Shown: positions 56,450 to 64,000 of the stretch, piece by piece
How positions within the stretch are numbered: the stretch's first letter is position 1
How the letters are laid out: each line of letters starts with the position of its first letter
From: Sordaria brevicollis
Lineage: Eukaryota; Ascomycota; Sordariomycetes; Sordariales; Sordariaceae
Assembly (NCBI GenBank): GCA_033439795.1
Contig: JAUTDP010000014.1
Location: forward strand, 186,001-250,000
Direction of reading: 5' to 3'
Length of the DNA: 64,000 bases
The notes under the pieces: generated by a model
Seen by the model: the letters and a program-made list of their open reading frames with translations, nothing else
Database searches by the model: none
Told to the model about the DNA's origin: nothing
Made by a program: the position numbers and the translations under genes

Positions 56450-59266
56450 GCCACGACAGAAACTCCATGCCACGTTTCATCTCTATTGAGTGAGTACCTT
56501 GTCTGGACACATGGTGCACGGCATAGAAGTCATGGGGCATTGGCAATTAAAAATTTCATTCCACGTAGGCATCCCTCAAGGATTTCCGCACTCAAAATGA
56601 AGGGCCTGAAGCTTCACAAATCCTCAGTCCCGATCCTTCTTCACGCCGCCCGAACCTCTGCGGGTTTCGCCTCGAAGCGCACACCGACATCAAAGCATGT
56701 GCATGAATTGGGACATCGGTCAGTCGGTTTTAGTCCGATACATAAAGCTTCGGCGAAGGAGGCATCGCAATGGATTGGAACATCTCTCGGCGATTCAAAG
56801 AGGAGAAAATTCCTGCCCCTTTTGCTAGGACGCTCAAGGACTCGCTTTACTCATCACCAGAATAACGCCTAACGGACTCGTCGACTACGAGTGCCCAAAC
56901 ACCTGGGAACTCTCATTTGGTGCCACGAACGGGAAGATTGAAGGACCCAATTGCGAAAGACACACGGCAATTCTCCAGTTCATCATCGACAAATGTCTCA
57001 ACGACAAACAGAAGCAAGGATCGGAGAGAGTAATCTTCCGAATATCTCCAAGGGATGGGCGTTCCCGGAGCCTGCAGGCGGACACTCAGAAAAATCAAGA
57101 CTCCCCAAGCGGGCTTTTGACTTCGTTACGGCCAAGCAGTACAATTATCATCGACATCGCTCATCAAGGCTACAGTATTTTCCACGCACATTGTTTCGGT
57201 TTTTTACCAACTAAAGTCATGGGGCATTGAACCCTCAGCTCCTGGTTCATTTGGCGAAAATACTGATCCAGCCTACATGGACGATGCCCTTTTCAAGCAA
57301 TGGAGAGAATTATGCGATGCCAAACATGGCCAGAAATGCTGCATGCAAAGAAACATCAACTTGGGGGTATCACCATCGTGGCTAATCGACGTCTTCGAAA
57401 TGCGTTTAGTTTCCGGAGAAGGGCATGTCAAAGACTACATGGCGCTGAGCTACGTCTGGGGCAAGATAGAGATGTTAAAAACAACCAAAGAAAACCTTAC
57501 ATTCTTGCAGGAGTCGGTCAGCCTAGTAAGACTGAGAGCTCAAATTCCGTGGACAATCCGAAATGCAATACACGTGGCTCGAAAATCCGAAATCAAATAT
57601 CTTTGGGTGGACTCTCTTTGCATCGTCCAAGACGATGAGGCCAATCTACACCACCAACTTCGCATTATGGCTTCAATATACGAGAATGCTTCTGTGACGA
57701 TTATAGCCGCAGATGGGGAGAATGCAAACTCTGGGATACGAGGTATCAGACATGGGGCATATTCTCTTCCCAGAAAATCTTTGCCTTTTTTCGATCTTCC
57801 AGACTATATTAGTATTACATTTTCGGGAGACCAAGCTGGACTGGACAATTCCACGTGGGCCAAGAGAGCATGGACTTTACAGGAATTCATCTTCTCCCCG
57901 CGGAAATTAATATTTTATCAGGGCACACTGCACAGTACGGTGGCTTTGCAGAACATGTCAGTTCCTCGAACAGGATATCAACCCGTTTCTGCCATCCTCG
58001 AGTCCCCTCTCTCTGGAGCCTCGTTGGAGGTCGTTCTTGGACAGCGGTTCGGTATCCGACTCCGCAGCACAATTACCGATACTTGAACACTTCCAATCCT
58101 TCGTGAGCAAATTCAACTCCTTGGACCTCTCTTTCGAGCAGGACGTCACGGCTGCATCTCTCAGCATTATGTCAACACTAAGATATCGCTTCCCTCGTGG
58201 ATTTGTCTATGGTCTTCCCATATCGTTCCTTGACAAAGCATTGATCTGGAAGCGGCACCCTAACAAACCATTTCGGCGGACGGTATTCTGCTGCCGCCCA
58301 CATGGTCGTGGGCCGGATGGAAAGGAGAACTAGAGCTCGACTGGACCTCGGAATCGTTCCTGTCCCCTCTTCCAACCTAACAGATGACAATACGGACTCC
58401 CCCTCCCATCCGGTATTCTTTTCGCGATCTATCCCGTTCCTGCGATGGTATATGCAAACATCCATGGATTCAGAACGGCGTATTATACCCTTTCAGAACG
58501 AGTGGTATGACTACCGAAAGCGCTATTTAAGTGATCCGGGAAGCTCAGTTCCAAACGGCTGGACAAGGTACACTGATATTGGGCATGATATGCACAGACG
58601 GTACTACTATAAGCACCGGTCTTGCCCAGGTGTTAGCTTCCATCATCCGGTTCCCGAAGGTCTAGAACTACAGTCAGCACCGGGCGGCTTCGATTTGGAA
58701 CCCGCTTATGGGAGGTATCTGTGCGCGGACACCATGCAGTTGCGTCTTGAAGCTGTTCGACCATTCGGAAAACATGCAGAGCGGCCACTTGTTGGTGACA
58801 AGGTTGACTATGACTGCAATAATATGAAACAGTTTCAAATTGACATATTCAGCGAAGAGGGGTGGGGCGCCGAAAGCGTTTTCGTCAACATCATGGGCCG
58901 CACAAACCCGCGTCAAGACCCACGGCATGAAGTGCAGACTACACTCTTCGGTCGCTCCGATAATATTTGCAGGGTCGTGTTGTGTGATGAAGAAAGGCAG
59001 GTTGTGGGCACTCTTCACCCCGACTGCGTTGAGGATATACGGCTCATATGGAATTCTGGCAGCCAAGGTGTTGCGGTGGATGTTGTTGCCATTTCACGCG
59101 GGCGCGATAAAAGCCAACATACGCCCTCCCAGACACGTGGAATCTCTATCATGTTCTCTGGGTCGAGTGGATTGATGGAATTGCCTACAGGAAGGGAGTC
59201 GGACAAATCTTCAGGTCGGCATGGGAACGGTTAGGAGCTGAAGATGTGTACCTGATTCTTGGATGA
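56450..59266 (+). pseudogene. Decayed HET-domain (heterokaryon incompatibility) gene
   Basis: HET features occur in order but in changing frames. The cleanest part, 57277-58086, has YMALSYVWG, RNAIHVARKSEIKYLWVDSLCIVQDD, MASIYENASVTIIAA and WAKRAWTLQEFIFSPRKLIF. Its downstream partner (RYRFPRGFVYGLPISFLDKALIW) is in frame 2 before 58333, PPTWSWAGWKGEL follows in frame 1 from about 58282, a long frame-0 stretch runs 58302-59115, and the family's C-terminal block (WVEWIDGIAYRKGVGQI) is in frame 2, ending at TGA 59264-59266. Upstream, a coding-like frame (about 56876-57230) meets the HET start at another shift near 57210. I found no set of ordinary introns that repairs these. HET proteins trigger incompatibility cell death; this copy is probably non-functional. 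Confidence 0.8.
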
Positions 59267-59337
59267 AGTTACTCGGATACACTGAGCCGGATTTTGACGG
59301 TTTTATAATGATGATGTAAATGGCCTTTTCTTAAATG

Positions 59338-59340
<3 letters not shown>

Positions 59341-59388
<48 letters not shown>
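59341..59388. repeat. Poly-T homopolymer (about 48 T)
   Basis: About 48 consecutive T residues starting 75 bp after the end of the HET pseudogene. Confidence 0.9.
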
Positions 59389-62356
59389 CCACTTTCCCCG
59401 TGTTTGTTATAATTAGGTCAAGAGTATTTGAACTGGCTCAACACAAGCATCATCACCTTTCTACCCTCAATAATAGACTGCACAATCGGCCGTTATCAGG
59501 GCCATTATCTCATAATGATATGATGAAACAAGCGCGATCAAGAAACCAAGGACCGACGAGTGACCGTTGTCAAGCTGAACATCCAAGGGACATTGATGAG
59601 CCTGAACCGAACGTGATTGGTCCGAAAGACAATGAAACGAAACAAATAGCCGCCATCCAGAAGATGAAGCGTTACCCATTAAGATCCATAGATGCAAAAC
59701 AAGGCTACAACTTCTGGCCGGCCGGCCAGTCAGGTCGGGAGAATGGGCCTGGGTGAGGCTGTGCTTTAGCAAGACCAGGTCCGAGGTTCGTGAGATGGAG
59801 ATGTGTTGTTCCATGGTCTAGGAAAAGTAGGTAGCCCGGTCCGGACCACGGATCACGGGTAGTTATTGACCCGTGAAGCATAGGGCTTGGTTAGCCATTT
59901 AACATCTTTTGTCAACGCATGGGAGTCCTCAAACAAGCCCATTGTTGAGGCCAGCTTCGATGTCCTTTGTACATATGTACATTGGTATCTGCTCGGAAAG
60001 CGGAAAGAAAGAAGAAGGGGTGTTTCAAGTTTTGGTGGTGAGCACGTGGTTTTTTGGAAGAATAGGGACGAGGCGAGACGGGGCGGCATTGTTCTTTATC
60101 TTTGTTCCGCTGGCTTCTGGCGCGGAAAAAATTGACGATACCTAATGCCTGTAAATCTAGCCAGTTACTTTGAACTTCCGGGGTTTGATAGGTAGTGAGT
60201 GTGAAGAGGAGTCGGAGTGTATGACTGACACATGGAAAAGAAATGATGCCATCACAAGAAAGTCCCGCTCTTCGGCTCCGGGAAGACGGGTATGCGGCCC
60301 TTCTTTGAACCTTTCCGCATTTCTTCTGTCCTACTGCGGGGAGAGAGAAACGGTTTGTTTCAGAATTTGAGGTGTAGATGGAAACTGCACGTTCAACTCG
60401 TCAGTCCACCTTATATGCTGTGATATGACCTGCGTGCATTACTCATCTGCTAGATAGAACCTGGAAGATCATGGTTGTAGCCATGCATGCGTGATAAATG
60501 TTATCCTCAAAGTCAGCGTTTTCGACAGAGGGAGAGAAACAACACAAAGTCCCAGCATATCAAATCATGCCATGTCGGCAGATAACGGAGTTTCTTTTTC
60601 TTTTTCTTCAGCACGTATGTCTCTCTCTTTGTCATGAGTCACGCTCATACATGTGAAAATGTGACTTGACGTGCTTCTTCACAGATTTCATATGCTTCCC
60701 CGCACCACGTACACTCGTCGAAAAAGGGGATCGTGAAGAGGTGAATGGTCGGAATCTGGACAGATCCAAAAGGATATGGAGTATGCCTTGCAGAAGACAT
60801 TTGTTTCAAGTTTCTCCCACTAACACATGAAACATTGAAACATCTGCAAGTGGAAAAAGTGGGAAAAGAAAAAGAAAACTGCCGAAGGTCTGGTACCCGG
60901 GACGGACGATGGCACCACCCACATGTCCACTTGTTAAGTTGAATGGATAGTACATTAGATAACATGGACATGGGAACATGGAGGAGTCAAACGGACTGGA
61001 GTTTTGACACTTCACCTAGCATTAGTCCAGATGCTAGGCTAGCTTGGTTCTTTTGTTAGTGTTCATATAGTGTTCTGCATGTTTTAGTACGTGTGGATGA
61101 CTCCTCTTTTTTCTTCTCTCTTCGTTGAAACTTTTCTTCCGCTTTGTTCTTCCTCTCCTTCCGTCTCCCCAGGTCCACGAAGAACCTGCCAAAGGAAAAG
61201 AGAAGGCGGTCGGTAGAATTCTAGACAACTTCCGGCCTTTGGTTATGCTGCCCTTCCATACAGCATGCCTCACATACATACCACCCACCTATCTAAGCGA
61301 TAGAGTCAACGTCGTCCAATCGACAGGAAAACTTCCCCCATGTCGGAATAGGCAATAGCTGGTTGGTATAAGTCAATCTAAACACGCTGATTGGCTGACG
61401 GTACAATCGGACCCTTGTGGGGATGGGAATTGGTCGGGCTTCCATGCGGCACGCACAAGAACAGGGCGATGACAGGGGGTGGATTCGAAAGAACCTCGAA
61501 AAGTGGAAAAAAAAAAAGGAAAAGCGTTGTTTCTGCTTGTGACTGACAGCACAACGTTGCAGAAGTTGCAGATCGGGGATCTCTGGTGTTGCATGAAAAC
61601 TGGAGAAGTTAGCTGCAAGAATCATCGCCAGACTCCAGTGTCGTCCGTTCGGAGAAAAGGCCGCGGGCCGCCGCCGGACGACGTTAGGTAAAACGGGACG
61701 AGACGACTCCGACTCCGAAAATCTCCGCCGTGGTGACTCTCGCTCTCGGTGCTATGCAGGTTGTTGTTCAAAGAGTATAGATTTTTCATGCCAAGGTGCT
61801 TGGGGAGCGGCAGTCGCATGAGGACGGCGATCGTTGCTTGGGAGCGAGCGGCTTTCGGGTTTCCCGGTTCTGAAGGTGACCTGGTTGTGCTGTATCTTGG
61901 AAAGTAGTTTGAATCTCGAACTGATGAAGATGTTGCTTGGTGAATTCTAGGATAGAGAAAGAGGTTGTGAGTTGTTGTACGACACCTCGTGGCTGACCGT
62001 CCTCGGTGTACGAAATATCGTCCATCTTGTTGGACGGGCGCTTAACTGTTAACGATGTGGGTTTCCGATCCGAAGATTCTCCTCCCTGAATATGCCTCTT
62101 TCCGTGAGTGAGACTCGAGATTTTAAGCGCCTACAAAACCTCGTAATGAGGCTGTGGAACTGGAAGCCTGGTGCATCGTCAACAAGCCTTTGTCGAAATT
62201 CGAGGAATGAAGCAATTTTGGATGAATTGTCAGATGATGAACAGGAGAACTTCGGATATCGGATTGGGTTGACATAAACGGCCTCTAACAATTTCCGTAA
62301 CCGCCCAGCCGCCGCCGATGTTAGCGCATGTTCATGGAGGTTTATGCCCTCACTAA

Positions 62357-62380
62357 CTGCTTAGAAAATTACCTAAGCAG
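62357..62380. repeat. Perfect short hairpin
   Basis: CTGCTTAG and CTAAGCAG form an 8-bp stem with an 8-nt loop; a second inverted pair CAGCCGCC/GGCGGCTG flanks it at about 62306 and 62396. No function assigned. Confidence 0.6.
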
Positions 62381-64000
62381 ATGGTCAGCACGATTGGGCG
62401 GCTGTTTGATTAACCCGACCCGCTCTGTTAGTGTCCGTCACTTTGTGTAAATAAATATCCTTAACAGTTGAGCGCAAGCGACATCACGCAAGCGCCCGCG
62501 CTTCCTACAGTCGTCAGCTTCCACCTTTCCATCTTCTCTATTTCGTGGCGCTTAGTTTCGGCGAGAAGCCAAAACACTGCTGAGATTTCATGCTGCGATT
62601 CCCCAACCCCTTCTAAAAGACACCGGACCTGCTCGATCCCGGCCCTGGTTACCTCCGCCGGTCAGTCGTAAGACAATGTAATTTCAGTAACCGCTCGCAT
62701 CTTGAACCTCCATCAGACTGTCGACCGAAACCCGGCCTTGCTTACCGCGTCCGAGGATGATGATGATTGAAGGCGGAAGAGTAGTCGATGGATCCACCAA
62801 AAATAGGGCCGCCATAGGGTCGGAGGTTGTTCCTAGCACTGAGAAATGAGATATGCGACTGGTAGCGGGGAACTATCGTGGAGCTTCTTCTTGGAGTCTC
62901 GAACCGAAACATGATGCGAGCGAGCTATCATGAATTCCCCCGCGAGCATGCCCAAACCCGGATAGCCGAAATCTCGAACCAAAGGAAGGATGAAAGAGGA
63001 TGGGTGCCCAACCCGCCCTGCTTTTTCATGTTAGTGTCGGACTGGCATGCAATGCAATATGTATGGATATTGCGAGCTATCACTATCACTGAGATAGCGG
63101 GAGGCAAATCTTTCTCTAGAGCTGTCGTATCAGAACCGTTTCTGAGGACGTTCTGGATTCAGTGGAAAGAGCTGGCTTTGCATCTGTGCCTGACCTTCCA
63201 TAGTCAAGCCGTGGCAGCCTTCCGTATGGCTTCTCTCTACTGCGAATGGGTCCGTTCAGCAGTCCGGCTCAACGGCCTAGCATGCCCTCGTCGCCGCGGG
63301 GTAGGTGCCATAGCTGCCGCGTTGAGGGGTCAAAGGGTCGTTAAAGGACTGCTACTGGTGGTGCTGCTGGTGATGGTGCTGCCGGTGGTGCCCGCCGGGT
63401 GGTGTTGCGAGAAAAGGCCGCGATGGGTTCGAAGCCTTGCTCCATCAGGCGTGTCGTGGCTCGACTCGATGCCCTGCTGGCTGCGATGTGCTGCGGGAAG
63501 CACCGTCGTGATGACCCCGCGCAAAAGTGGCATCTGGCAGCATGATCGACTCCCATCCTGTTCCGCCCCGTTCACTTGTCATTTGCTCCCATTTGTTCAC
63601 CCGCCCTATCCCGATATTGTTCCCCAAAGACAATGCTCCAACCGAAGATGTTCTGTCCCTGGCCCGCTCTTGCTGCCATCTGACAGCTGCCCGTCCTACA
63701 GTTCGGTCCTCCCCATGCCGTCCCGCGTCTGGCGCCTGGGCCCCAGATCTCGAGAGTACGTAGAGCTTCACAAAGTACCGCTGTTACTGGCAGACGCTGT
63801 AATGAGTACAAATGACCCTTAACGGGTAACAGTGCTACGCTGTAGGCCGGACCATGTGTCTAAATATGACTCATTAGACGCCTGCATGGCGGCTTGCAGA
63901 GACATGGGATTCCGAGCCAATGGTGTTGCTGAGATGCGCATCTACCTTCAACTTCTCAGAACTAACCGTGGGTGTGAGGTTGGCTTTGATAGTGTGCTGG

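Larger units (their letters stand above)
59267..64000. other. Right-end gene-poor region
   Basis: No gene I can support. Short ORFs cover both strands; the longest (62878-63822, plus, 314 codons) has a repetitive Leu/Val/Cys/Arg-biased translation and no family features. It contains a 48-base poly-T (59341-59388) and a perfect 8-bp hairpin (62357-62380). Confidence 0.5.

Noticed and set aside
62878..63822. 314-codon plus-strand ORF near the right end
   Set aside because: Hydrophobic and Arg/Cys-biased low-complexity translation, with open frames on the opposite strand; no family or splice support.
1..64000. CRISPR arrays, operons, bacterial regulatory sites, or a prokaryote-style defence island
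   Set aside because: The sequence is nuclear fungal DNA with spliceosomal introns and single-gene transcription units; no spaced direct repeats were seen.

Overview
The window comes from a filamentous ascomycete, most likely Neurospora or a close Sordariaceae relative. The reasons are short GT-AG introns (55-75 nt) with CTAAC-type branch points, fungal protein families throughout, a Masc1/RID-type cytosine methyltransferase, and a 7-kb AT-rich block in which CpA/TpG dinucleotides have been largely lost while CpG survives. That last pattern is the footprint of repeat-induced point mutation (RIP). Exon boundaries below were worked out by hand from splice motifs, frame continuity and family knowledge; no search was run.

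Layout, left to right. A GH76 mannosidase-like wall enzyme (complement, running off the left edge) is divergent from a gene with an EAF elongation-factor domain (3871-6702). That gene converges on rid (complement 7973-10687). About 2.1 kb of non-coding sequence separates rid from a divergent HhH-GPD DNA glycosylase (12791-14371), followed by a SEN1/senataxin helicase (15511-21966), tRNA-Gly(GCC) and a RING-finger gene (complement 23630-25041).

From 25861 to 32837 lies a full-length Ty1/Copia LTR retrotransposon with 174-bp LTRs and a perfect 5-bp target duplication, destroyed by RIP. To its right are a small secreted protein gene (33501-33983, complement) and an RBR ubiquitin ligase gene (36884-39066, complement). 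A single in-frame TAG separates the RBR gene from a further 318-codon open frame. Next come a perfect 47-bp inverted repeat (39605/39901), a two-ORF gene that looks broken in a G6 run (41098-42983, complement), and a four-exon GPI-anchored cysteine-rich wall protein (43895-44688, complement).

The right third holds a gene-poor stretch (44.7-48.5 kb), an ERG26-like sterol dehydrogenase family gene (48552-50187), an intron-containing tRNA-Leu(CAA), a PPPDE/DeSI-like peptidase gene (complement 51759-52762), the OLA1 ATPase gene (54198-55769) and a decayed HET-domain (heterokaryon incompatibility) gene (about 56450-59266). The final 4.7 kb has no gene I can support.

Functionally the housekeeping set covers transcription elongation and termination (EAF, SEN1), translation-linked ATPase (OLA1), ubiquitin signalling (RING, RBR, PPPDE) and wall biogenesis (GH76, GPI protein). 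The most striking theme is genome defence: the rid methyltransferase gene sits about 15 kb from a heavily RIPed element, and its divergent neighbour is an atypical DNA glycosylase. A functional link between rid and the glycosylase is only an inference.
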